Positions 1 through 11,284 of a stretch of 64,000 bases of DNA are shown in pieces. This DNA comes from Chytridium lagenaria (lineage: Eukaryota > Chytridiomycota > Chytridiomycetes > Chytridiales > Chytridiaceae): assembly GCA_025449115.1 (NCBI GenBank), contig JAHLKC010000004.1, forward strand, positions 248,001 through 312,000. Reading direction: 5' to 3'. The position numbers and the translations under genes are program-made. Each line of letters begins with the position of its first letter. Positions within the stretch are counted from its first letter, which is position 1. The notes under the pieces were generated by a model, which did no database searches, was not told the DNA's origin, and saw only the letters and a list, made by a program, of their open reading frames with translations.

Positions 1-125
1 ACGAAATGGCGAAAGAGCTAAAACTGGTTTACGCAGATGACGCGTAAAAGAAAACGAGATTGAAATACTTGAACCATAGGTAGAAAAAAAGTCTAAACGA
101 AGATAGTCAAAAGCTACTAATAAAT

Positions 126-1246
126 TTAGTAGATAGCGGCCGCCGTGGTCGGAGTGCTCTTGATGAGACAGTGGGACCTTTGGTTCAAGGGAGCCCTGTC
201 AGACCTAGGAGCAGTTGGCCACGCAGTTCCCCTAGTGTATCCAACAGTAGCTGTGGCAGTGGTAGTGGTCAAGGTAGCCAAAGCGGTCGTCGTAGTTGAG
301 ACTTGACTAAGAGTGGTGGGCAAGGCTACCGACGTAGTCACAGAGGACGTGGTCAACTCCGTAGTCGCGGCAGAAGTGGAAGCAGGAGGAGCAGGAGCAG
401 GAGCAGGCGAGGAGACGGAAGAAGGAACAGGGGCTGGAGGCCGTGGAGAAGGAGCCGGGGGTTGAGGGGAAGGAGCTGGGGGTCGAGGAGAAGACGAGGG
501 GGTTCAGGGGCACTGCCACATCCGCCATTGTTGGCAAACCACCATTCAATGGAAGTTCTGCCAATACCAAGGTCGCCGGTGAGAGCTTGGAAGAGGGAGG
601 GAGTGGCGTCGAGACCATCTCCGGTACAGCCATTGTCGGGGCAAAGATCGTAGATGGCAGCTTGGACGACCCGGTCACGGTAGCGAATGCAGATGCTGTT
701 GTAGCAGACATTGCGTAATGGACCATTTCGGTTTACATAGTTTTCCGACTGTAAAATGTGATCAAGGGTCAATGGATTGGAATGAGGATAAGGTCCATGA
801 ATGAATGAATAAAATGAATGGGATAAAGGAAATAGTAAAGTATGTAGGATATTTTAAATACAGAGGGGACAATGAATGAATGATAATCTCGGATCCGGCC
901 TTACTTACCAAAGCAACAATGTAGTCAGAGTTTCTTGAAAAGCTACCGCATGCACCTATATAGGTAGTGTAGTGTATAATGTTAGATCCTCCATGCATCA
1001 TTATTAAACTTGCAAAGGCATTAATGCATGCATTCCAACATGCAGCATGCAGAATGAGCGAGAATAGATGGAATAATCCAAGATCTGATGTATCAAAGGT
1101 GCATTACCAGCATTCCCAGTCTCAGTATCGAACCAAGAGAGTGATCCAGAGAAAGCATCAACCGCTTGAGGCATGACAGCCAGTGAGATCATGCCCGTGA
1201 ATACCAACATCTTGGCGATGGAAGCTGAAGCTGATGATACTCGCAT
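126..1246 (-). CDS. Secreted RlpA/barwin-like double-psi beta-barrel protein, copy A (frame broken)
   Basis: Three exons join cleanly. Exon 1 (1246-1108) gives a signal peptide ending near AVDAFSG. Intron 1 is 1107-956, exon 2 is 955-909 (ACGSFSRNSDYIVAL), intron 2 is 908-749, and exon 3 runs from 748. The joined barrel has the family pattern: ACG, then Y-I-V-A-L, a paired-Cys loop (CYNSIC) and D-x-CP followed by LDATPSLF. A Pro/Ala/Ser linker, a Thr-rich stretch and a short C-terminal tail ending at the TAA at 126-128 follow. The reading frame fails at a run of five G at 498-502 (C on the coding strand): one extra base restores a continuous proline-rich linker into the tail. The tail resembles that of the neighbouring copy B, so the two are tandem duplicates. 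Such barrels bind or loosen wall polysaccharide in expansins and RlpA; this copy's substrate is unknown. Pseudogene or sequencing indel cannot be separated here. Confidence 0.72.
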
Positions 1247-2099
1247 TTTGAGTGAGTGAGTAGGTAGTGATGTGGTATAAGTTTGTTTTAGAGTGTAGTT
1301 TTGGTAAAGAATCCGACGATGAAACTTGTATCCAGTACTAGTATGTAAATATGTATGGACGTATCTATTGTTTTTTACTATATGTAAATAATTAATGGAT
1401 GGATGGTGGTGATGATGATGATGATGATGACGATGTGATGGATGAAAGGAATATATTTTAATTAATAAATTATTATTTAATTAATATAAGTGTAACACAA
1501 AGACAAGAACTAATATGCAATAGGAGGTAGAAACTAGAAAGTGTGTTAATATAATGATATGCGTGTGCTACATGCATTAATTTCATTTAATCCATCCAAT
1601 AGGACAGTTTCTACTTTCCTTGTACACATAATAATAATACTAATGTAGTATCTACTCTATTTATTCCCTTTTTTGTCCGAAGGCTGAAAGAATTCAAAAA
1701 AACAAAAGAAAAAGGAAAAAATCAACCCTAAAAAAACCCACAAAAAAGAAAAGAAAAAAAAAAGTCGATGTAAATAACATAACAGGTATATTCATATCCA
1801 TATGAAATATATAAAACTGGTGAAAGTGGTAAAATACTACCGAATAAGGAAAAGGAAAGGGGGAATATGTAAACAGTAAAAAAATGAAACAAAACCACAC
1901 AATGAAAAAAAAAAGAAGAAACATAATCGAGATACAAATAAAAAAAAGAGAAATGATTCTTGGTGAATAGAGGAAAACATTCCAGAGACGTAGTCGAAAA
2001 GAAATGAAACGGGAGATTGAAAAAACGTGCTTAAAAACTGAATGAAATGAAAAATAGAAAAGAAGAAAAGGAGAAATAGAAATAGAAACGACGTCGTCA
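1247..2099. other. Intergenic, promoter side of copy A and 3' side of copy B
   Basis: AT-rich spacer of about 850 bp between the tandem secreted-protein genes. It holds a (GAT)n microsatellite near 1406-1435 and A-rich runs that would be T-rich on the coding strand, as expected of 3' flanks. The long frames here are low-complexity Phe/Leu-rich artefacts. I see no gene. Confidence 0.6.
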
Positions 2100-3016
2100 T
2101 CACTGTTTCAGAATGCACATGGTCCTTTCGCGTAAAGGCCTTCGGTTAGGGTTGGGCTGCGTTGGCCATTCCAAGGGCCTCGAAGGCGCTCTGGTTTCTC
2201 CGTTTCCAGTGGATTCAGCCGTGATCGTGGCAATGGGGGCTCTATACGTGGTTGTGGCTAAAGGGACAGCGCTAATTTCGCTCGCGGTTACCGTTGTGCC
2301 AGTGGTGGTGGCTGTAGAGTGAGATTCGCGTGTTGATGAGGTGGCCGCTGCTGCGCCTTGAGACTGTGCTGGTGAAGGCCGGGGAGACGATGACGTGGGT
2401 TGAGGCGCAGGAGCCGGAGCAGGTTGCTGAGGCTGTGGTTGAGGTTGAGGCTGTGGCTGTGGTTGAGGTTGAGGTTGAGGTTGAGGTTGAGGTTGTGGTT
2501 GTGGTTGAGGATTGCTAGATCCGCATGCGCCAAACTCCCAAGACATTTGAAAGACTCCGACAGCTTCCGGTTGAAATTGCGTAAATAGGGATAATGTGGC
2601 ATCCACAGAGCCATGAGAGCAACCAGGACACATGTCAACGATGGTGGCCGTGACGGATCTTCCGTTATTGGTAATGCAGATTTGGTTACGGCAGAGTGAC
2701 AAGGAGTATTGAGCAGAGTTCTAGATTTTCGATAAAGAGGATAAGAATGATAATAAAAACAATTAAAGCGAGCACATCATATATACAATAAAGCTAAGGT
2801 AGAGTATAAAAACAATATACATAAAAAAAAAAGAGGAATGCATTGCCTTACCATAGCAACCACAAATTCACTGTTTTGATTCTGATACCCACACGCACCC
2901 AATCCCACGGAAGTATCGTAGTAAGTCATTCTCCCAGAGTAGGCATCCACACTTGAAGTAGTAGTAGCCAGAGTAGCGATCAAACACAGGTAGATCCAAG
3001 TCATCATAGAAGGCAT
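2100..3016 (-). CDS. Secreted RlpA/barwin-like double-psi beta-barrel protein, copy B
   Basis: Two exons. Exon 1 (3016-2852) encodes a signal peptide and the barrel start (SGRMTYYDTSVGLGACG). Intron 2851-2721 starts GTAAGG and ends CTAG. Exon 2 (2720-2100) begins NSAQYSLSLC in phase, completing the V-V-A-M-N-S-A-Q-Y signature of fungal RlpA-like proteins, and continues with the D-M-CPGC loop and VDATLSLF. After the barrel comes a Gln-Pro dipeptide repeat of roughly 14 units, a Pro/Ala linker, a Ser/Thr-rich region likely to be O-glycosylated, and a basic tail ending in a Cys-Ile-Leu-Lys-Gln terminus. The frame is intact here, unlike copy A. Family knowledge suggests an extracellular or wall-associated, probably non-catalytic, carbohydrate-interacting role. 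The long linker would hold the barrel away from a surface-retained tail; this is inference. Confidence 0.78.
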
Positions 3017-3060
3017 CTTGATAGAGGTGTAGAGAGTAGAGAGTAGAGCGTGCAGCTTAT

Positions 3061-3148
3061 AGTGTATAGAATGTAGTGTATAGAATGTAGTGTATAGAAT
3101 GTAGTGTATAGAATGTAAGTGTATAGAATGTAAGTGTATAGAGTACAG
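3061..3148. repeat. 14-15 bp tandem repeat upstream of copy B
   Basis: About six head-to-tail copies of a unit reading AGTGTATAGAATGT, the later copies carrying one extra A and the last diverged. The array starts about 45 bp upstream of the copy B start codon, so it lies in the 5' UTR or core promoter. Shorter GAGTA-type repeats flank it. Confidence 0.85.
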
Positions 3149-3793
3149 CTTAGAGTAGTGCTATAGAATGTAGTATACAAAGCACATACAGAGAGTATAT
3201 AAAGTATGTACTAGAGTATGTATGTAATCAAAGGCTATATCTATCTAGTTATATATGAATGAATGAGATGGAGTATGTATCGAGTATCATAAATATCAAT
3301 CTATCTATATATATAATAGTTATAAAGATGCAGTAACAGTATTTATTAATAATATGGTATTTATATAGGGAATAACGACTAATAGGTAATAGGTATATAT
3401 GACATATATGACATGCATTTTTACAATAGGGTTATTACCTGTTATTACTGTTATTTATTAGGGTTATTATTTTATTCATCTATTTTATTAATAATAATAT
3501 TAATTATTTTAATTATAAAATCAAGCAAGGGAGGATCAAAGGAATGTCTTTGATATGTTACACACTCTAATTCAATTTACAATTTATTTACAATATTTTA
3601 TTATTTATTATGTAATATTTCAGTGACGTAAATATTATCAAATAATTGATTCCAAAAAATGTATTCCCAAAATCCCAGCCACCGACATTTCCTTATATAT
3701 ATAACGTAAATACTATTAACATATGGATATAATTACTATGTAAATAAACAAACAACACAAAAACACATATTTACATATAATCGGCTTTAATTT
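3149..3793. other. AT-rich intergenic spacer
   Basis: Very AT-rich, with TATA-like and short ATTATT repeats. No frame of interest. It separates the promoter of copy B from the 3' end of the next gene on the same strand. Confidence 0.6.
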
Positions 3794-5689
3794 TCAATCC
3801 CTCTCTATGACCTCCATATACATCTTCAACCTCCTGATCAACGCGTCAGGTTTAAACGGAAACAATCGTCGTCTATGTATTCCTTCAATCCGTTCCACCA
3901 ACTCCATCATCATCCTCATAACCCCACGCTCTGCCTCTCCTTTATCATGTTGAGTCTTTACAATACCAAAAGAAACTTCACCGTCGTCCTCTTCAACATC
4001 CCCATCCCACCTTTGTGTCCATCCATCGTGTCGCATCAACAAATAAAGCAGGTCCAGAATCACACGTCCATCTTAGAAAACCAATGAAAAACTCTAAAAA
4101 TATCGTTTCGTTCCCAATAAGAAGGTCGAGGAGAACAGAAGCGTCAAAGCCAGTCTTGTAGAGAAACCATAGGAACACATGATGAGGGTTGAATTGTTTT
4201 AAAACCGCAGTGAGGGTTGGAAGGCCGGTCCTGATTTATTAAATATAATTTTGTTCATAAAGATTAATATAGAATTCTAAGGCGTCCATGCATTGTTTTT
4301 CATTTTAAAGAGAGATGTCTTAAAAGCAACGTACCTGCCGCATTGATAAAGTTTTGTAAATTTATGCATAAAAGTTACGAGAGCTGCATCGTTATCCGCA
4401 TGTAAATCATACGCCCGTATCGGAAGGTCATCCACCGTCAGCAGCACTTTTCAACGAAAATAAAAGTCCGTTCATCACCAAAATAAAGCCAACAGCCTTA
4501 CCTGCCAATCTCTTATCCAATTCTCTCACTCCAACCTCTAATCCCTCACCCACCTCCATCCCCAATAAACTCATCACAACATCCACCAAGCTCCTCAACC
4601 CCTCCCGATCCAACCCCATACACATCTCCTCATCCCCTCTCAACACCCCATCCTCGATCCTCCTCATCGTCCCAACACCCCCCATCATCCCCCCAGAACT
4701 CACAATATCCATCGCTCGTCCACTTTTCCCAAAATAATGAAAAGGTTGGATCGTTTATCGTGCGATTCACCAACGGTTGAATCCCTTTCACGAGGACCGC
4801 GCGTTGCTTAGTTTTGTGAGAGACGCGCGTGGGGGACGTGTGTGTGTTTAAAAAAAGAAAGAAAGAAAGAAAGAAAGAAAGTAAAGGTAAAACTTACAGG
4901 TCCGTTCAGAAACGGTATCAAATCTTGGAGTAAATGTAAACCGCGTCGAGTTACAGTACGTTCACCCCGATAAATAGCTTCACAGATCTACCCGTCCATT
5001 AACTAAAAAGGGCCACAACAAAAAAAAAAAAAAAACACCCACCCTCCCAACCATCCCCCCTACACTCCTCATCAACCCTCCCAAATCCTCCTCAAACTCC
5101 ATCCCACCACCCTCTCTCACCTTCTCCCAATCCCTCCAAACTTTCACCACCCCATGCATCACCATCAACCACCCCTCCCCATCCCCTCTCATCTCACCAC
5201 CTCTCATCCCTCAACCCCTTTCACCCATCCCACCCCCCAAAACCATCTTGTCTTGCCTCCATCCATCTGTTCCAATGACCTGTCGGATCCGTTTGAAAAC
5301 TCCGATGCGATAACCCACTCACATGGGTATTGTCGATATGCTGGGCAAGCCATTCGCCAAGCTTCACATCGAATCCTGAGGGGGGAGGAGCGAACGCGGG
5401 GAGGGATACGGTTGAATATTAAAGGGTGGATGGAATACTCGAACCTCGTCCCATCCATACTAATTTATATAGAATCCTTGACGCCTCCATACGCTATAAT
5501 CGCATCATCCGAGCATAAAAAATCCAACTAAACCTCATTCAACATACATCAAAACCTCGGCCCCCAGAAAAATAACCTACCAATTTTATCAACACCCACA
5601 CCATCCACCATCTCCCATACTTTATCATTTTCATCCTCATCCTCAACCCTCATCGCAAGCTTTAAAATAAAGTCCTCCATCTCATGCAT
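3794..5689 (-). CDS. LINS1 (Lines homologue)-like protein
   Basis: The recognition rests on the C-terminus. One exon near 4178-4090 encodes LLDLLIGNETIFLEFF, the core of the Lines C-terminal domain, and the last exon encodes LFPFKPDALIRRL just before the stop at 3794, matching the family's usual ending. Upstream exons include a helical segment at 4712-4428, one at 5400-5330 ending in a GTGAGT donor, a short one near 5540-5470 (LDFLCSDDAIIAYGG) and a first exon starting at 5689. Fragments look like helical-repeat protein. The coding total is perhaps 450-500 residues, shorter than the roughly 750 of animal LINS1. The molecular function of LINS1 is poorly known. Frame changes between 4100 and 4060 without an obvious intron, so exon joins are approximate and the start is a best guess. 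Confidence 0.52.
4856..4881. repeat. (GAAA)n microsatellite in an intron
   Basis: Six GAAA units after an A-run. It sits between coding segments of the LINS1-like gene and so is probably intronic. Confidence 0.8.
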
Positions 5690-5980
5690 GCAGAAAATAT
5701 ATTTTATTCACAACGATCAAAGAAAACCGTAACAATGCAAATGTTCACAAGCTTCTTTTCGCCAAAAAATAATACGCTAAAATAAACAAGGAGAATGCGG
5801 AAACAAAAAAAACAAAAACAAACAAAAAACAACAAATAACCAGCAATGAACGGATACAGGGTTTTAAAAGGGTGCAAAAAGGAAAGGAAAGGCCAAAAAA
5901 CACACGACGTAATCATCCCAATGAAATCTTTCTCACCCTCAAACGAGAACCCTCAGACGCAATAAACCACGCTAAAGCAT

Positions 5981-7446
5981 TCAAGCCACAACGCCCTCAT
6001 GGTTCTCGGGGATCAAGCTCGTGAAAAACGTTGTCACAAGTGTTTGAATCTCTTGCACAATTGTAAGATGAATAGGCTGCGGAACCTCAGGAACAGGAGC
6101 AACCACAGCTTCAGCCGCCACAGCAACATTCCAGACTCACCCTCCGGCAACAGGCGGCGCGGCCTCGCCTTCCCCCGCTGCAACCGGCGGAGCGTCAGCA
6201 GCCGGAGCAGCCGGAGCAGCCGGAGCAGCAGGGACAGCAGGGGCAGCAGGAGCCCGCCGCCGCCCTCCCAAACGGCCACATCCTAAACCTGATCCACCCA
6301 ATCTGCACAAAAAAGATGACAAACGCAACCCCATTCAGCCAAAACAAATCTCACGGGCCCCGCATTATGCGAAAACATCCAAACAAGGAACGTGAGTTTC
6401 ATGAGCAGCCAAATGGGGTTTTGGGGTTGATTGCGGCCCACGTCGCCAAATTCGTCGTCGGGGTTGTCTTGCTGCATGAATCCGAAACCACCGGCCATCG
6501 CACCGCCACCGATGGGGGCGGCTGCTGGTGCGGGAGCAGGAGCGGCTTCGGGTTGAGGAATAGCAGCGGCGGGGGCGGGGATAGGGTTGATGGGGAGTTT
6601 GGAGGTTGGGAAAGCCAGGGATGTCGGTGGGGAGAGCGGGGAGGGAGATACCAGGTTGACCAAACACGCTTGGGTTAAGCTGAAGTGCATAAGGCAGGCC
6701 ACTGGATTATAATGTAAGTAATCTCATCTATCTAGGAATATAAAAGAAACAAATATATCCTCTTTTAAAAAGATCGGCAAAGAAAGAATCTTACTTGATC
6801 ATAACAACCTGCATCGGCGGGGGAAGCCCATTTTGCATGGCAAATTGATAACCCGCGATCATAGCCGCCATCTGCGTCTGCATGCTGGCATCCGCCCCAG
6901 CTACAGACTGCACACTTCCACTCAAACTCCCAGAAGTAGCCCCAACTTCCACGCCAAGATCATTTGAGGATTGAGGGACAGACGTGGACAATGTAGCGTT
7001 GGATGAAAAGCGATGTCGAAGACCAGCCGATTCTTCAACTTTTGGTTGCGAAGCTGGTGCGGGTGCAGTTGAAGTAGGGATAGGAACTGCATTCTTGACG
7101 ACAAGGTGTAGGGTTTGGGTACCGAAAGATCACACTAGAGAGGGGAGTTTTAGCAACAGCACTATTAAAAACCGCATGCAAACCTTCTTGAACACATGCC
7201 CCAATAGCGGTTGATGGTCTAATAACAGACTTCCCGCAAAAATAAGTCTTTGATCCATCAGCTTGGGTGCAGTTGGATACCCGTCTTGAAGGAGAACCTT
7301 AAGGTCACCGACCGTAGCAGTTGGGGTAAAACTTTTCCATTGGCGGCAGTCTCGGTTTCCACCGACTTTGCGCAGACCACAGAGTAGGCAAGGTCAGGAA
7401 ACGTTGGACATTTGATGTTTATAGTCAACAGATTGCCGCTGTGCAT
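5981..7446 (-). CDS. HERPUD/Herp-like ER membrane protein with ubiquitin-like domain
   Basis: Landmarks of the HERPUD family occur in order. At about 7430-7120 is a ubiquitin-like domain: TINIKCPTFPDLAYS, TVGDLKVLL, QRLIFAGSLLLDHQPL and the closing strand TLHLVVK. A Ser/Ala/Gln-rich linker with a helix (AMIAGYQFAMQNGLPPP, around 6840) and an acidic patch follow. Next is a hydrophobic hairpin at about 6420-6270 (NPIWLLMKLTFLVWMFSH, then VAFVIFFVQIGWIRFR), then an Ala/Pro repeat. The end is IQTLVTTFFTSLIPE at 6050-6000, very like the terminus of human HERPUD1, with the stop at 5981. Herp is an ER-stress-induced hub that links HRD1 to the proteasome in ERAD. The frame shifts at least twice in the hairpin and the Ala/Pro tract, and an in-frame TGA lies near 6139. 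Further 5' coding sequence beyond 7446 is possible. Confidence 0.72.
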
Positions 7447-8119
7447 GTGAGAGGATGTGAAGGAGGGTGCGGACGATGATGATGTAGGAGGTCGAACGAG
7501 GTTCCCTGCTGTGTTAGGTGTCCTTGAAGAGGCCGCTGAAAGATGAAGGAGTTGGGATCAGTGGTGTGGTGATCGGTTGAAGGAGCGTGAGAGGCGATGG
7601 GGTTGCGGGATGATGGATGTGGTTGTGGGGAACGAGATCCTGGGGGTTGGTTGAGATGGGAGCATTTTTTTCAAACTGATAAGAGCTTGCAAATTGGATG
7701 ATACGAGTTTTTGACGGTGGTGGTGGTCCAGCACACAAGTGGGTCTGAGGTTGATAAGTGTCTTTGAATGAGTAGTTTTACACAACTTGGTAATGCCGTA
7801 ACAGCTTTGGAATGAATTAGGAGAGTAGAGACGGATATGTTAAGTGAGTGGATATGTCTGGATGGATAGTGAAATGCGCTCTAATAATCAAATTTAAGGG
7901 CGAGCAATATATATTCTTTAACTCGGACAGAGAATGTAGGTAAGTTTGGATGGGAATCGAGCACGCAAGACGGACGTTGAACGTCGTTGCTGTTCAAGGA
8001 GAAGTTGTGTGGGATTTCTATCCAATGAAATTATGACAGATTTTTAAAACTTGTTTGTTCCTTTGCCCAACCCAACCAAGCTTTTTGACGTAAATAGTAT
8101 ACTTTTGGCAAAGTAAGAA
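7447..8119. other. Spacer upstream of the HERPUD-like gene
   Basis: About 670 bp. The part next to the HERPUD-like gene (7447-7785) is open on the minus strand with Pro/Ser/Thr-rich translations and may be 5' coding or 5' UTR. The rest shows nothing I can name. Confidence 0.4.
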
Positions 8120-10288
8120 TCACCGTTTTTTATTCTTGGGCACACCAGCCTTGGAAAAAAGCTCATCAAGGTTGAACCCACTTCCTCCCTTCTCCTTCCT
8201 ACGCGTGTTCCCTTCTCCTTGTCATCAGGCTTTTTGACGAGCTTCATGGGCTCTTCGTCCACCTCACCCAATGTGCTCTTCACATTAACCTTTTCCTCCG
8301 CGTCCTTTGATTGCTTTAATAACCCTGATGATGTTGATTTCTTTTTTGCAATCGCGTTAGATTTCGTGTTCATTTTAGGTGACGAAAAAATGCTATCGAT
8401 ATCGTTTTTTAGCCGTCGATAAGAGTGAATTTCCTTCAATCTTGCTGCTGGGCTTTGTCTTTGTAGCAATAGGTTTGGACGTGATGGTTGCGTGTAATTT
8501 AGGTGTTGGCTTTGATAACTCGGGTACAGATATCTTTCCCTTCTTCTCTGGCGCAATAGGCAATGTGCTCTTTGGCATCACATCCGCGTACTTGTTAGAG
8601 CTTGCCCATTGTGTCGAGCGAAACCTCCACCGAACCTAAAGCGTCGACAGTGTTCTCCAGCTTTCGTCTCTTTGGCGTCTCGGCCTCCATCAAGTCCTTA
8701 TTTTTCTTCTTCTTGCTCTTCACTGTATCCCCCCTCCCGCTTCGTATCGGCCTTGCCTACCTTAGCTCGTCAATCTGATTCCAGAAATCGTCTGCAATTC
8801 CGTAAAGATCACTCAAACGTTCATTATGCCCTTCTTCAAGCGAGTCGGTCTGATTACAGGGCTGTCGTCACCGTCTGGTACCGTGTTTCCATTTGATTCT
8901 TTTCAGGAACAGACGAGTCAAGATTATCACGACTCTGGACTTTGCTTTGCGGTGGATTGTTGATAGACCATATAGATCATCAAGGGTCATTTCTCCACGT
9001 CTCCCTGCATAGAAATAACAGTTAGAACCGATTCCGTAATCATACAAGTAGCTTCAAAATTAATGGCTGCATACCGTAAATGATTATCTTGAGCTGACTT
9101 TGAAGTATCCATAACCATATCGATGGATTCTGGTAACAAAGTTTCGTATTGCGGAGTATCACTCGATGCATTGGTTCGCTAATTGATATTTAGATTATGC
9201 ACGGATGGAGGTAAGCTGTCTTTTAAAACCACAGATTGACATACGGGAAGGTTTTGAAGATTCCAACGCAAGGATTTGTAGGCAGCATCGAGATCGGATC
9301 TCATTTTTTTTGATAAAACCAAAGACGAGCCATAATTCCCATGGAGGCGAGAGCCAGTGGCATAAAATAGGTCTGGCTTGCGATAGCTCGAAAATGTCTA
9401 TGTTCGACGAAATGTGAATACATGCACAGATCTCAAGACAAAAAGCAAAAGATAGGAAATAGAGATATCTACCCATATGCGCTTTCGAGTACACCTGTCA
9501 GCTATGGAAAGAGTAGTCAGAAATCAAGACTGATTTCGATAAATCACACCTTATCCAGCAACGCATATGCTCCCACTAGACGCGTAAGAATAATCCAGAG
9601 AGCTCGTACGGCGGTGAAACAAATTCACCAGTTCCTGAGATGCTTTTTTAATCGCCTTTTTGCTTCGGTGCTGCAATTCGAAAAAGAGGATGCGGGGAGC
9701 AAATAGGAGCATTATTTACATGTGAAAAGGATTATGAAAGCACTCACGTTGATTGACTCATGACTACAGCAATTCATCCAATGATGCTTCTAGGTTCAAA
9801 TCGTCAAAACGATTTAATATTCTTTTGACCTTTAGAAATGTCAAAGTTTAGTATTCCATTCAAGGATTATTAAAAGTCTAACTCCTCCATCTTTCTCAAA
9901 TGCATAGACCCTCTGTGCTGGTTCTTGCTCTTGTAATGTAATCTGATGAGTGTCGTTCTTTCTGCCAAAAACTCTTTCCGAAAAAAGTTTCTTCTAAAGT
10001 AGTGGAGGGAGCGAAAGATGTCGGCTGCTGCTGCTTCGGATGTGGATGAAAGCGCTATGATGATGATGATGGTGGTAAGGAAGCTTTCGATGTCTGTGCG
10101 TGAATTAGAAGCATATGAGCATCACGCGTCTTGATAGGGAATAAGAGGAAAGCCGCAGTGAGAAAAGAACAGAACCTTACCATATTCCCATTCTTTTTCA
10201 AAGTAGTAGTAGCAGTAGTAGTAGTAGTAGTAGTAGGAATGGACTTGAATGTAGATGAAGCAGCAGTATCAGCATCTTGCGACAGCAC
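8120..10288 (-). CDS. NEPRO/RMP1-like nucleolar protein (putative RNase MRP/rRNA-processing factor)
   Basis: Pieced from several minus-strand segments. A first exon from 10288 carries a poly-Thr tract. At 9940-9890 the translation contains KNQHRGSMHLRKMEEL, with the KNQHR motif that typifies RMP1 and the related NEPRO N-terminal domain. At 9690-9560 are basic helices. At 9400-9300 RHFRAIASQTYFMPLAL leads into ASMGIMARLWF, matching the second conserved helix pair of the domain. The C-terminal part is Lys/Glu-rich, with short acidic-hydrophobic motifs (LSDLYGIADDFW, DIDSIFSS, FNLDELFSKAGV), and ends PKNKKR at the TGA 8120-8122. RMP1 is an RNase MRP subunit and NEPRO is nucleolar, so a role in pre-rRNA processing is inferred. 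Several frame changes make exon borders uncertain, and 8120-8900 could be a separate gene. Confidence 0.5.
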
Positions 10289-11284
10289 CTTCTATTCCAG
10301 AAACCAGTGTTGGTGGTGGTGTGCTCCATTTTATTAAATAGATAAACAATATCTTTTATTAGGGATACTAATAGTACTGTGTATGTACTGTTTAATAATG
10401 ATAATAAGGAATTGTCACAACTATTTTTTTTTTCATTCATTATTATATAAATAAATGATAATTAAATATTCATTTTTGTGAATAAACAAGAAAGTAGTCA
10501 TTATGTCAAGGTGAGGTTTACTCTAACAAATAAATAAAACATTTTGAAAGGAAAAACTCACCCTCCTTTTTCCTCAAGAATATAAATTAATAAATAAATA
10601 AATATAAGGATAGATTGTGTAACCTGATTAGACTAATATATGGTCTAATAAATACATGCATGGGAAATAATGGAGACTGATATGTATTTTCTGAGTTTCA
10701 ACTTCTATGCACTGAATACTATTATTACATTTACTTATCCCCTTTTGCAATCAAAGTTACTACTTACTTACTTTTATTTAGAGGTGAGGGCATCCATTGT
10801 ATTGCATTGTATTATATTGCAGTGTATTATATTCATCTCCCATAGTTACTTTAACAAAGAATCTTTGACTCTTCATTCACTACTACTACTACTACAACCT
10901 ACTACTACTACTACCCACTACTACTGCTACTATCCACTACTACCCATTACTACCATCCACTACTACCCATCCACTACAAACTTCATCTACACTCTACTGT
11001 TGCATTGCTCTATTCGCATGCAACCTATCCCTAAAAACTAAAAGACTAACTCACATCTACTTTCATTTTCCTTGTCCCCATCCTATCCAAATAGCCTCTT
11101 ACTCAAAAACTACCAAACCATCCCCCTCTCCTGAAAGCTTTTTTCTAAAGCACATTTGAAAACACTTTACGCCTACTCACCGCAACCATTTCTCTTCAAG
11201 CGACAAACGAAGAAGGTTTGCACACTTTGACGCAAAAGTTAAAAGTTTTGAAACTAACCTTTATCACCTTTTTACCTTGAAGAT
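10289..11284. other. Divergent promoter region of NEPRO-like and trehalose genes
   Basis: About 1 kb between two divergent starts. It is AT-rich at 10330-10660, then C/T-rich over the last 250 bp before the ATG at 11285, a typical fungal pyrimidine-rich 5' UTR or promoter. A triplet microsatellite lies in it (separate entry). No gene seen. Confidence 0.6.
10881..10975. repeat. Imperfect (CTA/CCA)n triplet repeat
   Basis: CTACTACTA blocks interrupted by CCACTACTACC units over about 95 bp, some 310 bp upstream of the trehalose gene start. Confidence 0.8.

Noticed and set aside
1694..2118. Phe-rich frames suggesting small membrane proteins
   Set aside because: They derive from an A-rich stretch between the two secreted-protein genes. 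Low complexity and overlapping in several frames at once.
5704..5916. A 70-codon minus-strand frame rich in Phe and Leu
   Set aside because: It is the translation of an A-rich spacer (AAACAAAAA repeats) and looks like a false transmembrane protein.
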